This document shows positions 54,332-63,606 of a stretch of 64,000 nucleotides of DNA, piece after piece (within the stretch, counting starts at the first letter, position 1; the number at the start of each line of letters is the position of its first letter). The translations under genes were made by a program, and so were the position numbers. The notes beneath the pieces are model-generated. The model was not told where the DNA came from and searched no databases. It was given only the letters and a program-made list of their open reading frames with translations. This DNA comes from Chryseobacterium joostei (lineage in GTDB: Bacteria > Bacteroidota > Bacteroidia > Flavobacteriales > Weeksellaceae), in NCBI RefSeq assembly GCF_003815775.1, contig NZ_CP033926.1, forward strand, positions 2,046,001 through 2,110,000. The letters run 5' to 3'.

Positions 54332-54919
54332 TTACTTGTAAACTGATTTACCGTGAATATATTTAAAGACTTTTGAATGTAAGTTTTCAAAGGTCTTTTT
54401 CCATGTGAACTGCTCGGTAACTTTTATCTTATTATTTTCAGGTAATAGGAATGGTATAATTTCTTTAGGAATCCGCCAAAAAACTTCGGGAGGGTTCTGC
54501 CTGAAAACATGGATGTAAAGTTTTAGGGTTTCTAAATACCAATCCTGATGCTTATTATAATCATTAATTCCACCTACATTCGGAAAATGATGAAGTTCTC
54601 TTTCCAGAATATTCGGGCAGTATTCTTTCCAGTATTCGGTGGTATAGAGCAGATGCAAATGCCACACTTTATCTACGACTATGGAAGGAGATGCTCCATT
54701 TTTAGAAACACAGCATAAGTAAACAAATTTTTTATATTCTTCAATGGCAAGCAAACAGAATCTTCTCATCCAGCCTTCTGTCTGAGCCAGTTTTCTGGAA
54801 AAAGGAATGGCTAATTCAGCCTGATCAATCTGATAATCTGAAATCCTTTTCCATAAAGGATTCCGGAGATAATCAAGTTGGGTACTATCTAATAGAACGG
54901 AGGTAAATTCAGGTTTCAT
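54332..54919 (-). CDS. GRDP-like (glycine-rich domain-containing-type) protein
   Basis: A 195-residue cytoplasmic protein. VVDKVWHLHLLYTTEYWKEYC (about 82-102, quoted here in part as DKVWHLHLLYTTEYWKEY) matches the WHxHLL-x-T-x-Y-x-x-x-C core of the GRDP/PF07173 family. A helical segment (EGWMRRFCLLAIEEYKKFVYL) precedes it. The rest is helical, and the family's function is unknown. It is the last of three minus-strand genes, 45 bases after the second SCGCG-tailed membrane protein. The shared operon suggests that the three proteins work together. Confidence 0.7.
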   Translation of the reverse strand: MKPEFTSVLLDSTQLDYLRNPLWKRISDYQIDQAELAIPFSRKLAQTEGWMRRFCLLAIEEYKKFVYLCCVSKNGASPSIVVDKVWHLHLLYTTEYWKEYCPNILERELHHFPNVGGINDYNKHQDWYLETLKLYIHVFRQNPPEVFWRIPKEIIPFLLPENNKIKVTEQFTWKKTFENLHSKVFKYIHGKSVYK

Positions 54920-54964
54920 GATATTAAAATCTTAATCCATTAATTCTTATTAATATGTATCTAA

Positions 54965-55492
54965 TCAACCGCCACATCCACAAGATGGAGGGGTATAATA
55001 GGTATGAATTTCTTTCTTGTAATGTTTTCTAAGTAAGTTTTCAAAATCCTCTCTGGTCATTTGACTGTAAACATCTGTATCGGCTAAATTAAGCTGAAAA
55101 TCCTTTTCAGGATGGGGATCTACCGTCACCGAAAGAACTGAATCAATAATCTGGATCTCGGAAATTTCTTCCCAGATCAATTGTTTTTTTGCCCTATAAT
55201 TAAAAATTCCTTTTGAACTGACGGATAATTTTTTCACAGGCTCTTCGTCCGGCTTCATCCGTTCCTTAATACATCTGATGAAGATTTTTACTGAAGCATT
55301 AAAAAAAACAGATATTAATAAGAAAACAATGATGGAAATTAAAATTTTAAAGGGATTTTTGTTTGTAAACACAAGATAGATCAGTATACAAAGAACTGCC
55401 AGTAAACCAACCGTTAATATCAAAGAAAATACAATGTTTACATACCTCGGTTTTTCTTCTGATAACTTGTATAAAGTAATTTCTGATTCCAT
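54965..55492 (-). CDS. Membrane protein with C-terminal SCGCGG tail
   Basis: A 175-residue protein. Two membrane helices (about 18-43 and 48-68) are followed by a cytoplasmic domain with the strands KGIFNYRAKKQLIWEEISEI and IQIIDSVLSVTVDPH. The tail reads YYTPPSCGCGG. It is a paralogue of the 55525-56055 protein: the ISEIQIIDSVLSVTVD stretch is identical in both. The two share the cysteine-glycine tail. No family was recognised. Cys-Gly tails may bind metal or be modified. Confidence 0.68.
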   Translation of the reverse strand: MESEITLYKLSEEKPRYVNIVFSLILTVGLLAVLCILIYLVFTNKNPFKILISIIVFLLISVFFNASVKIFIRCIKERMKPDEEPVKKLSVSSKGIFNYRAKKQLIWEEISEIQIIDSVLSVTVDPHPEKDFQLNLADTDVYSQMTREDFENLLRKHYKKEIHTYYTPPSCGCGG

Positions 55493-55524
55493 TTTAATTT
55501 ATTTATCTGTACCTAGTATTAAAA

Positions 55525-56055
55525 TTAACAGCCACACCCACAGGATGAGGGAGTATTGTAAATATAGACTTCTTTTTTATAATGATATTTCAATAGTTTT
55601 TCAAAAATTTCCTGTGTCATTTGTGTATGAAGATCTGTCTTGGATAGGTTCAGCTTGAAGTCTTTTTTAGGATTAAGATCCACGGTTACAGAAAGTACAG
55701 AATCTATAATTTGTATTTCTGAAATACTTCCCCAAACCATTTCTTTGCTTTCTGTGTAATAATTAATTCCCTCTCTGGAAATACCTAACACAGGGTAAAT
55801 AACAGGTCGTTTTCTTTGCTTATTGATCAGGTGAAGGAAATATTTCACAACTTTATAGTGCAAAAACATAAATCCGATCCACAAAATATTGTTAAGAGTT
55901 TTTATTAATAGCTCATTGGTTATGTCTTGAAAAAAATACATCAGACATTGATTAATTCCCCAAAACAATCCATATACAAAAGCCACATATAGTATTATGG
56001 CAATAAAGCCTGGCTTTTCTTCCGGAACTGACTGTAAAGTAATTTCTGTTTTCAT
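55525..56055 (-). CDS. Membrane protein with C-terminal SCGCGC tail (paralogue)
   Basis: A 176-residue protein with membrane segments at about 18-42 and 54-72, a domain containing SREGINYYTESKEMVWGSISEI and IQIIDSVLSVTVDLN, and the tail YNTPSSCGCGC. The order of segments and the conserved middle stretch show that it arose by duplication with its neighbour. The gene starts 181 bases downstream of the rnpB 3' end, and a promoter was not identified by eye. It is the first gene of the three-gene minus-strand cluster. Confidence 0.68.
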   Translation of the reverse strand: MKTEITLQSVPEEKPGFIAIILYVAFVYGLFWGINQCLMYFFQDITNELLIKTLNNILWIGFMFLHYKVVKYFLHLINKQRKRPVIYPVLGISREGINYYTESKEMVWGSISEIQIIDSVLSVTVDLNPKKDFKLNLSKTDLHTQMTQEIFEKLLKYHYKKEVYIYNTPSSCGCGC

Positions 56056-56237
56056 CTCGATCTCTTTATGTTAAAGTTGAGATAACAGAAAAATATAAAA
56101 GTCTTTCGTAGATCTTATTTGGTTTCTTAAAAGTCTTATATTAGAATTACAAATACATAATATATTGTATTACAAACAAATGCAATAACATTAGACTCAA
56201 GAATAAAAATGTAAGAAAAATTGAATCATAAGAAAAA

Positions 56238-56557
56238 CGAGAAAATCTATAAGCCGGATTTTGTACTTCCTAAGAAGCGCTTGTTATTTATCTACGCTTT
56301 ACATTGCTGCAAAACTTGAGCTGATTACCCCTCGGTTTTCAGGACGAGCCGCCCCTATTTTCATTACTGAAAAGAACCGATATACTTACCATTGCACCGC
56401 AAAGAGTTTACCTGGTTTCACTACAGCCGAACTGTACCTGCTTTCTGTTGCACTTGTCCTACCCTCACGGGTGACGGATGTTATCCGCTTTGCTGCTCTA
56501 TGGTGTCCGGACTTTCCTACCCCTGCCGAAACAGGAATCAACAAGCCGATTTTCTCG
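56238..56557 (-). ncRNA. rnpB: RNase P RNA
   Basis: Read on the minus strand, the RNA has the bacterial RNase P landmarks: the 5' GUAGGAAAGUCCGGACACCAU region, GAGGGUAGGACAAGUGC, the ACAGAAAGCAG segment and a closing AAUCCGGCUUAUAG. The 5' end CGAGAAAAUC (56548-56557) pairs perfectly with the 3' GAUUUUCUCG (56238-56247), forming P1. The 3' end is followed by UUUUUCUU, a likely terminator. Length is about 320 bases. The open frames over it are not genes. Confidence 0.94.
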
Positions 56558-56833
56558 TGGGCGCAAAGATACATAAATTTCGTGGTAAAAGGGCGAAAAG
56601 ATGCAACAGCAAAGAGGTTAAATAAGAGAAAAAAGTTTTTCATTAACAATCTCATTCCCCAGCAGTTTTTATTACCTTGATATCATTATCAAATTTTTAT
56701 TTTCCCAATAACTCCATTATTTTCCTCATTCGTTGCTTATTCACCTTTTTACGATTTTACCTTTTAATGATTTTGCTATTATTATTCTTCATCAATTACT
56801 ACTTTATCGTTATCTTCGTGCCATTATACATCT

Positions 56834-57325
56834 ATGAATTCCAGAGAAAAAGAATTTGCGCAACTTATTAAAGATAATCAAGGCCTGATTATTAAAGTTT
56901 CGCGCTTATATACCAATTCCCTGGAAGATGAAGAGGATCTTTTTCAGGAGATTGTCTTGCAACTTTGGAGAAGTTATGATTCTTTTAAAGGAAATTCTAA
57001 GATTTCCACATGGATGTACCGCGTAGCGCTTAATACCGCCATTACTCTTTTTAGAAAAAAAAGCAAAAGCTTTCCTACCAATGAACTGGACATCAACCAC
57101 AAAGACTTTGTGGAAGATGATGATGAAAAACAACAACAGATCTCGCTTTTGTATACTGTAATCAAGACTCTTCCTAATATAGAAAGAGCCATTGTCATGA
57201 TGTATCTTGACGATCTGCCTTACAAGGATATTGCAGAAAACCTCGGAATCACTGAAGTCAATGCACGTGTGAAAATGAACAGATTAAAGAAAACCCTTAA
57301 AGAACAGATGGAAAAATATGCCTGA
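56834..57325 (+). CDS. ECF-type RNA polymerase sigma factor
   Basis: A 163-residue sigma factor with region 2 (DEEDLFQEIVLQLWRSYDSF, GNSKISTWMYRVALNTAIT) and region 4 (IKTLPNIERAIVMMYLDDLPYKDIAENLGIT, given in part). The linker between them is charged. It directs RNA polymerase to a small set of promoters. The downstream membrane protein gene overlaps its last 8 bases and is a likely partner. The upstream region 56558-56833 is AT-rich and holds no gene. Confidence 0.92.
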   Translation: MNSREKEFAQLIKDNQGLIIKVSRLYTNSLEDEEDLFQEIVLQLWRSYDSFKGNSKISTWMYRVALNTAITLFRKKSKSFPTNELDINHKDFVEDDDEKQQQISLLYTVIKTLPNIERAIVMMYLDDLPYKDIAENLGITEVNARVKMNRLKKTLKEQMEKYA

Positions 57326-57992
57326 ATTTGATTTAGATAGCTTTAAGAAAACATGGCAGGAACAACCTGTACAGCCAAAATATGACAACAGTGAAATTCT
57401 TCAGATGCTGAATAGAAAGTCACGTAATTATGTAAAGTATATTTTCTGGATCAGTGTTGTAGAATTTTTGTTCTTTTCTGTTTTGGGCTTATTCTACTTC
57501 TTTCAGGAGGAAGAATCTGATAGCTTCCGCAAAATGCTGGAAAGATTGGGTGCCCAGGAAGCTCCTGAAGTTGAAAATAACTTTGGCCACGTTTATTTAG
57601 CTATAAAAGTTCTGAGCTTATTGATTACGGCTTATTTTGTCTTAAAATTCTACCAGAATTATCGAAAAATAAAGATCGAAGAAAACCTTAAAGGGCTTAT
57701 TACCAGAATCATTAGTTTCAAGAAAACGGTGAATGCCTTTATTCTTATAAGTATTGTATTACTGATTACCTTTACGTTTGTATTGATTGCTTTTATATTT
57801 TATACCTTAAGTTCTCAAAATATACAGCCTACTAATTCCAATCTTACCATCATTATTGTTGGAATCACCATCAGCACGTTGCTGGCCGTATCCATGATTT
57901 GGTTTTACTATAGATTGGTGTATGGAAGCATTATTAAAAAACTTGATAAGAACCTGAAACAGCTAAAAGAAATAGATTCACAGGAAAATTAG
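57318..57992 (+). CDS. Membrane protein, probable partner of the sigma factor
   Basis: A 224-residue protein that begins with a soluble stretch (PEFDLDSFKKTWQEQPVQP), then has membrane segments at about 40-60, 90-110, 135-160 and 170-195. The WQEQP opening is typical of proteins next to flavobacterial ECF sigma factors, which may act as anti-sigma factors. No zinc-binding anti-sigma motif is present. The gene overlaps the sigma factor by 8 bases, so co-translation is likely. The anti-sigma role is inferred. Confidence 0.68.
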   Translation: MPEFDLDSFKKTWQEQPVQPKYDNSEILQMLNRKSRNYVKYIFWISVVEFLFFSVLGLFYFFQEEESDSFRKMLERLGAQEAPEVENNFGHVYLAIKVLSLLITAYFVLKFYQNYRKIKIEENLKGLITRIISFKKTVNAFILISIVLLITFTFVLIAFIFYTLSSQNIQPTNSNLTIIIVGITISTLLAVSMIWFYYRLVYGSIIKKLDKNLKQLKEIDSQEN

Positions 57993-58052
57993 TATTCATA
58001 GGCTATAGTTCAAGATATTATTGTTAATTTTATTTCACCAAATCTTTTTACT

Positions 58053-59672
58053 ATGCCTTTATCTTATGTATATGGAGCTTCTGAGGTTCCATTATTAGGA
58101 CAGACTATTGGAGGAAATCTTAAAAGTACTGTCGAAAAATACCCCAATCAGGAAGCACTTGTCTGTGTTCATCAGGACTACAGAGCTACTTATCAAGAGT
58201 TTTACAACCAAACGACTGCCATTGCAAAAGCCCTATTATTTTTAGGAGCAAAATCGGGTGACCGAATAGGAATATGGTCTTCCAACCGTTATGAGTGGGT
58301 TCTTTTACAATATGCCACTGCCAGAATCGGAACTATTTTGGTCAATATCAATCCGGCATACCGAACTCATGAACTCACTTATGTTCTGAACCAGTCTGAA
58401 GTACGCTTCATTTTCTCTTCCTTATATTTTAAAAGCAGTAATTACAAGGAAATGGTAGAATACGCCAAGGAAGTGTGCCCTACCCTTGAACATGAAATTT
58501 TCTTTGATGATAACTGGGAAGACTTTGTCAATAACGGGCAGGATATTTCGGATGAAGTTTTACATAGCTTCGAAGAACATGTACAGTTCGATGATCCGGT
58601 GAATATTCAGTATACATCAGGAACAACAGGCTTCCCCAAGGGAGTAACGCTTTCTCATCATAATATTCTGAACAATGGCTATTTTATTGGTATAAGATTA
58701 AAATATACAGAGAAAGACCGCGTCTGCATCCCCGTACCATTTTATCACTGCTTTGGAATGGTAATTGGAAATATCTGCTGTACCACTCATGGCGCATGTA
58801 TGGTTATTCCCAATGACAGCTTTGATCCTGACATTACTTTAAAGGCGGTTTCTGACGAAAAATGCACCTCACTATATGGTGTTCCTACCATGTTCATTGC
58901 TGAACTGGCGGTAAAAGATTTTGATACCTACGATTTTTCGAGCCTAAGAACAGGCGTGATGGCAGGCTCAGTTTGTCCTCCTGAGATTATGAAAAAGGTG
59001 GAAAGTCTGATGAATATTAAAGAAATGAGCATCTGCTATGGAATGACAGAGACTTCTCCTGTTTCCACACAGACTTTAATTGGTACTTCTTTGGAAAAAC
59101 AGGTAAGTACTGTAGGCACGGTTCAGGATCATCTTGAAATAAAGATCATTGATGAAAATGGAAAAGTCTTGAAACGCGGTGAGCATGGAGAGCTTTGTAC
59201 AAGAGGTTACTCTGTGATGCTAAAATACTGGAATGATCCTGAAAACACAAAAAAGGTACTGGATGATGCCCGCTGGATGCATACCGGAGATATGGCAGTA
59301 ATGGATAAAGATGGATACATTACCATTTCCGGAAGAATTAAGGATCTTATTATCCGAGGTGGAGAAAATATCTCTCCAAAAGAAATTGAAGACTTTTTAT
59401 ACACTTATACCAATATTTTGGATGTTCAGATCATTGGAGTTCCAAGTGAAAAGTTTGGGGAAGAAGTAATGGCATGGGTAAAAGTGAGAAAAGGATTCAC
59501 TATCACGGAAGAAGAACTAAACGACTACTGTAAAGGAAAAATTGCTCATTATAAAGTTCCAAAATACTGGAAATTTGTGGATGAGTTCCCGATGACCATT
59601 TCAGGAAAAATCAGAAAGGTGGAAATGCGGGAAATATCCATGAAAGAGTTGGGATTGAGTACTAGAGTTTAA
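58053..59672 (+). CDS. Acyl-CoA synthetase (AMP-binding enzyme)
   Basis: A 539-residue ANL-superfamily enzyme. The P-loop is in YTSGTTGFPKGV, followed by CYGMTETSPVS, HTGDMAVMDKDGY and GRIKDLIIRGGENISPKEIE, with the catalytic Lys in SGKIRK. Length and motifs fit medium- or long-chain fatty acyl-CoA synthetases of the FadD/AcsM group. Unlike the adenylation enzyme at 7953-9479, its motifs (GGENISPKEIE) match acyl-CoA synthetases. The gene stands alone. Confidence 0.92.
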   Translation: MPLSYVYGASEVPLLGQTIGGNLKSTVEKYPNQEALVCVHQDYRATYQEFYNQTTAIAKALLFLGAKSGDRIGIWSSNRYEWVLLQYATARIGTILVNINPAYRTHELTYVLNQSEVRFIFSSLYFKSSNYKEMVEYAKEVCPTLEHEIFFDDNWEDFVNNGQDISDEVLHSFEEHVQFDDPVNIQYTSGTTGFPKGVTLSHHNILNNGYFIGIRLKYTEKDRVCIPVPFYHCFGMVIGNICCTTHGACMVIPNDSFDPDITLKAVSDEKCTSLYGVPTMFIAELAVKDFDTYDFSSLRTGVMAGSVCPPEIMKKVESLMNIKEMSICYGMTETSPVSTQTLIGTSLEKQVSTVGTVQDHLEIKIIDENGKVLKRGEHGELCTRGYSVMLKYWNDPENTKKVLDDARWMHTGDMAVMDKDGYITISGRIKDLIIRGGENISPKEIEDFLYTYTNILDVQIIGVPSEKFGEEVMAWVKVRKGFTITEEELNDYCKGKIAHYKVPKYWKFVDEFPMTISGKIRKVEMREISMKELGLSTRV

Positions 59673-59785
59673 CCCAGAAGTCAAAACATAAAGTCACAAA
59701 AATTTTTTCAAATTCTAATAGAAATGATGAGAATATCCTTCTTTCGAAAAGATATTTTACACATTTTTATGATCTTGTATAAAAA

Positions 59786-59817
59786 CAAAAAAAGCATTTC
59801 AAATTGAAATGCTTTTT
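59786..59817. terminator. Bidirectional terminator between the acyl-CoA synthetase gene and rpoN
   Basis: A stem AAAGCATTTC / GAAATGCTTT with an A run on the left and a T run on the right serves both strands. It separates the stop at 59672 from the rpoN stop at 59824. Confidence 0.9.
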
Positions 59818-59823
59818 TATTAT

Positions 59824-61287
59824 TTAAAGTTCTTTTCTTAATCTGGCAACAGGAATATTGAGTTGTTCACGATATTTTGCAATCGTTCGTCTTGCAATAT
59901 TATACCCTTGTTCCTTTAAGATGATCACTAAGGCATCATCTGTCAAAGGTTTTCTCTTATTCTCTTTACTGATTACCTCCTGAAGATGGGTTTTAATTTC
60001 CTTGGTAGAAACTTCTTCTCCATCATCATTGGTTAAACTATCCGAGAATAGATCCTTAAGATATACAATACCATTTGGAGTGTCTGCATATTTACTTTTT
60101 ACTACCCTTGAAATGGTAGAAATATCAAATCCTGTAATGTCTGCAACATCCTTTAGGATCATCGGCTTCAAGGATTTTTCGTCTCCTGTAATGAAATAAT
60201 CTTTCTGGAACTTCACAATAGCATTAATTGTTTGCAATAAAGTATTCTGACGCTGATTAATTGCATCAATATACCATTTTGCAGCATCCAGTTTTTGCTT
60301 GATAAATAAAGCTGCCTGCTTATGCTCAGAAGATTTTTTATCGTGTGAGTAGGTGGTAAGAATATCTTTATATTCCTCAGAAACCCTTAGTGTAGGTGCA
60401 TTCTTGCTGTTAAGCATAGGAATTACCAATCCATCTTTCACCTGAATCACAAAGTCCGGAATAATTTCCTGATTAATTGTAATGGTCTGGGTATCAAAGT
60501 TTCCTCCAACCTTTGGTGATAGTTTAGAAATTTCATCCAACGCATCTTTCAGGTCATCTTCTTCAATATCGTACTTCTGAATAATCTTGTTGTAATGCTT
60601 ATTGGTAAGGGCATCAAATTGATGTCTCAAAATATTAGCAGCCAAAGAAACAGCTTTATCTGAGCTTACTTTCTTTTCAATCTGTAATAATAGACATTCC
60701 TGTAGTCCTCTTGCTCCTACACCGGATGGATCCAGCTTTTGAACATAGTTCTCCAAAATATCCTCTACCTTTTCCTTTGTAGTATAGATTCCTTGTGAGA
60801 AAGCCAGATCATCCACAATAGATTTAATCTCTCTTCTCAAATATCCATCTGTATCTAGGTTTCCTATTAGATATTCTGCAATCTTAAGGTCTTCATCACT
60901 GATATTTACCAGGTGAATCTGCTCCATAAGATAATCATATAATGACTGTCCTTCCGTTAAAAGGCTTTCGTTATCAAATTCCTCATCATCCGGAGAGTAG
61001 TTGCTGGATGCAGTTTTATAGCTAGGTTCGTCGTCGTAAAGATATTCGTTAACGTCGAAGTCTGTTTCAATGCTTTCTGTACCCTCATCCTGATAAGCGT
61101 CTTCAAGGGAAGAATATTCATCTTCCTTAGAATCCTCCTTTGCAATTTCCAAAGCAGGGTTCTCTTCTAGCTCTCTCTCCAACTCCTCTTCAAATTCAAG
61201 AGTATGAAGCTGAATAAGCTTCATCAACTGGATCTGCTGAGGGGCCAGCTTTTGTCCTAATTTGAGTTGTAAGTGTTGTTTAAGCAT
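59824..61287 (-). CDS. rpoN: RNA polymerase sigma-54 factor
   Basis: A 487-residue protein with region I (LKLGQKLAPQQIQLMKLIQL) and its glutamine/leucine-rich pattern, an acidic linker (about 50-120), a core-binding domain and the C-terminal DNA-binding RpoN box ARRTIAKYRE. Region I contacts the AAA+ activator. No activator gene is in the window. The gene is monocistronic. It is normal in length for this group. Confidence 0.96.
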   Translation of the reverse strand: MLKQHLQLKLGQKLAPQQIQLMKLIQLHTLEFEEELERELEENPALEIAKEDSKEDEYSSLEDAYQDEGTESIETDFDVNEYLYDDEPSYKTASSNYSPDDEEFDNESLLTEGQSLYDYLMEQIHLVNISDEDLKIAEYLIGNLDTDGYLRREIKSIVDDLAFSQGIYTTKEKVEDILENYVQKLDPSGVGARGLQECLLLQIEKKVSSDKAVSLAANILRHQFDALTNKHYNKIIQKYDIEEDDLKDALDEISKLSPKVGGNFDTQTITINQEIIPDFVIQVKDGLVIPMLNSKNAPTLRVSEEYKDILTTYSHDKKSSEHKQAALFIKQKLDAAKWYIDAINQRQNTLLQTINAIVKFQKDYFITGDEKSLKPMILKDVADITGFDISTISRVVKSKYADTPNGIVYLKDLFSDSLTNDDGEEVSTKEIKTHLQEVISKENKRKPLTDDALVIILKEQGYNIARRTIAKYREQLNIPVARLRKEL

Positions 61288-61404
61288 ATTCGTATTTGCG
61301 TTTTAACATAACATATTCTACGAATTTAATAAATTTATTTGATAAAAAATGCATTTAGCATGATTTTTGCTTTATACATTCTACATAATAAACTATAGAA
61401 AAAT

Positions 61405-61440
61405 AAAAAAAGCCTTAAACAAATGTTAAGGCTTTTTTTT
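61405..61440 (-). terminator. Terminator after asnS
   Basis: A stem AGCCTTAA / TTAAGGCT (61411-61433) is flanked by an A run that gives UUUUUU on the minus strand. It lies seven bases after the asnS stop. Confidence 0.88.
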
Positions 61441-61446
61441 ATGTCT

Positions 61447-62895
61447 CTAGAATTCAGCGCTTTTCGGCGTTCTTGGGAAAGGAATCACATCTCTGATATT
61501 CGTCATTCCTGTTACGAAAAGAACTAGTCTTTCCAATCCTAAACCGAAACCTGCATGAGGTACAGAACCGAATTTTCTGGTATCAAGATACCACCAAAGT
61601 TCGTGCTCATCTACATGCATATCTGCCATTTTCTGTTTTAAAACGTCTAATCTTGCTTCTCTTTCTGATCCACCAATGATCTCTCCAATACCAGGGAAAA
61701 GAACATCCATAGCAGCAACGGTTTTATTGTCTTCGTTCAGCTTCATATAGAAAGCCTTGATTTCTTTTGGATAATCGAACAATACAACCGGACACTCAAA
61801 ATGTTTCTCAACTAGGTATCTTTCGTGCTCAGACTGAAGATCTGCTCCCCAGCTCTCAACCGGATAAACAAATTTTCCTTTTTTGTTTTCTTTTGAGTTT
61901 AATAAAATCTCAATAGCTTCTGTATAGCTTACACGCTTGAAACGCTTAGCTATTACATTTCCAAGTTTCTCGATAAGTCCCTCTTTCGCTCTTTCCTTTT
62001 CTGGTTTTGTCTTTTGCTCTTCTTCAAAACGTTTGTCCAGGAATTCAAGATCATCTTTACAGTTATCCAATACATACTGGATTACATATTTTAGGAAATC
62101 TTCCGCTAGGTCGATGTTATCTTCAAGATTGTTGAATGCCACTTCCGGTTCAATCATCCAGAATTCTGCAAGGTGTCTTGTTGTGTTTGAATTTTCAGCA
62201 CGGAAAGTAGGTCCGAAAGTATAGATTCTTCCTAATCCCATTGCTGCAGTTTCTCCTTCAAGCTGTCCTGAAACGGTAAGGTTAGTCTTTTTCCCGAAGA
62301 AATCCTGTGCAAAATCAATTTCACCTTCTTCAGTTCTTGGCATATTGTTCAGGTCAAAGTTTGTTACTCCAAACATTTCTCCCGCTCCTTCTGCATCTGC
62401 ACCTGTAATTACCGGTGTGTTAATATAGAAGAATTGATTTTTGTTAAAGAATGAATGAACTGCAAAGCTTACCGCGTGACGTACTCTGAAAACAGCTCCA
62501 AAAAGATTGGTTCTGAATCTTAAGTGTGCCTGCTCACGAAGCTTTTCTAAACTGTGTTTCTTAGGCTGAAGAATTGTACTTTGAAGTTCTTCTGTAAAGT
62601 TATCTCCTAAAACTATGATTTTTTTAGCAACAATTTCTACAGACTGCCCTGCTCCCTGACTTTCCACAACTTCACCTATTACTTTAAGGGAAGAAGCTGT
62701 ACTAATATTCTTGATGATTTCTTCATCAAAATTTTCGAAATCAACAACTATCTGCAAATTATTAATCGTAGATCCATCATTAAGAGCTATAAAGCGATTG
62801 GCACGGAATGATCTTACCCATCCGTAAACTGTAATGTCATGATGTAATACTTTCTTGTAATCCTTTAGGATTTCTTTGATCGTTTGCTTTTTCAT
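61447..62895 (-). CDS. asnS: Asparagine--tRNA ligase
   Basis: A 482-residue class II synthetase. The N-terminal OB fold ([20 protein letters not shown]) binds the anticodon. The catalytic domain has motif 2 ([21 protein letters not shown], given in part) and motif 3 ([15 protein letters not shown]). Length and motifs identify AsnRS. A -7 element TAACTTTG lies at 62934-62941 (minus strand), inside the T run of the terminator for the gene upstream. Confidence 0.96.
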   Translation of the reverse strand: MKKQTIKEILKDYKKVLHHDITVYGWVRSFRANRFIALNDGSTINNLQIVVDFENFDEEIIKNISTASSLKVIGEVVESQGAGQSVEIVAKKIIVLGDNFTEELQSTILQPKKHSLEKLREQAHLRFRTNLFGAVFRVRHAVSFAVHSFFNKNQFFYINTPVITGADAEGAGEMFGVTNFDLNNMPRTEEGEIDFAQDFFGKKTNLTVSGQLEGETAAMGLGRIYTFGPTFRAENSNTTRHLAEFWMIEPEVAFNNLEDNIDLAEDFLKYVIQYVLDNCKDDLEFLDKRFEEEQKTKPEKERAKEGLIEKLGNVIAKRFKRVSYTEAIEILLNSKENKKGKFVYPVESWGADLQSEHERYLVEKHFECPVVLFDYPKEIKAFYMKLNEDNKTVAAMDVLFPGIGEIIGGSEREARLDVLKQKMADMHVDEHELWWYLDTRKFGSVPHAGFGLGLERLVLFVTGMTNIRDVIPFPRTPKSAEF

Positions 62896-62933
62896 TTGTT
62901 GATAATAAATTTTCGTATAAAAATTAATGTTTG

Positions 62934-62974
62934 CAAAGTTACAAAAAAACGGCGCAACTTGATGATTGCGCCCT
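62934..62974 (-). terminator. Terminator of the phosphatidyltransferase gene, overlapping the asnS promoter
   Basis: On the minus strand the stem GGCGCAA / TTGCGCC is followed by seven T (62943-62949). The T run leads directly into TAACTTTG (62934-62941), the likely -7 element of asnS. Terminator and promoter are thus back to back. Confidence 0.8.
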
Positions 62975-63006
62975 CTTTAAAAATCATTAATCAATTATTT
63001 AATACA

Positions 63007-63606
63007 TTAGTTAAAGAAAATAGACTTTTTCCTCTGTTTTCCGTTCCTTATTTTCAGGGCATGATAACAGCTGGGAACATCATATTGCCATTGTGCAAGG
63101 AATAAAATAATGAGGATAACGTCAACGTGAGAAATCAACCCAAGAATAATCGCCAGATTGAAAGCCCATCCCGCTTCCTGAAAACCTATCAGATAAGTAA
63201 ATGCCAACAGCAAACTCAAGCCCCACATTTTTGACAAAAAAGCATGAGTACAGGTTTCTTTACCAAACTTCCAGATACTGACAACATAGCAAAGTGCTTC
63301 CATGATGAAAATTAAAAGGATGCCATGCCATTCCCCTATAATTAATTCAGGATTCAGAAAATAAGATGCAAACCCTAGAGAGAGCCAGAAGATCAAATCA
63401 GTCTGGCTATCCAGTCTTCTTAATTTTTCTGAGGAAATTCCTGCTTTTCGGGCAATAATTCCATCAAAAATATCGGTTAATATTCCGAAATACATTAACG
63501 CAAGAATATACTTAGTGGCAGATTCTCCTACGTAGTATCCCAAATACAGAATTACAAAAGCTGTTATAAAACGGGATAAGATGAGTAAATAGGGTATATT
63601 TTTCAT
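63007..63606 (-). CDS. CDP-alcohol phosphatidyltransferase family membrane protein
   Basis: A 199-residue membrane protein with about six helices. The family signature D-G-x2-A-R-x8-G-x3-D-x3-D appears as DGIIARKAGISSEK-L-RRLDSQTD, with Leu where Gly is expected but all three aspartates kept. The family transfers phospho-alcohols from CDP-alcohols to lipid acceptors. The start overlaps the repeat-protein gene upstream by 4 bases. The substrate is unknown. Confidence 0.82.
   Translation of the reverse strand: MKNIPYLLILSRFITAFVILYLGYYVGESATKYILALMYFGILTDIFDGIIARKAGISSEKLRRLDSQTDLIFWLSLGFASYFLNPELIIGEWHGILLIFIMEALCYVVSIWKFGKETCTHAFLSKMWGLSLLLAFTYLIGFQEAGWAFNLAIILGLISHVDVILIILFLAQWQYDVPSCYHALKIRNGKQRKKSIFFN

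Noticed and set aside
56261..56680. Plus- and minus-strand open frames of 77-139 codons
   Set aside because: They lie on the RNase P RNA gene, which has clear conserved elements and a paired P1 stem. Proteins read from them have no recognisable features.
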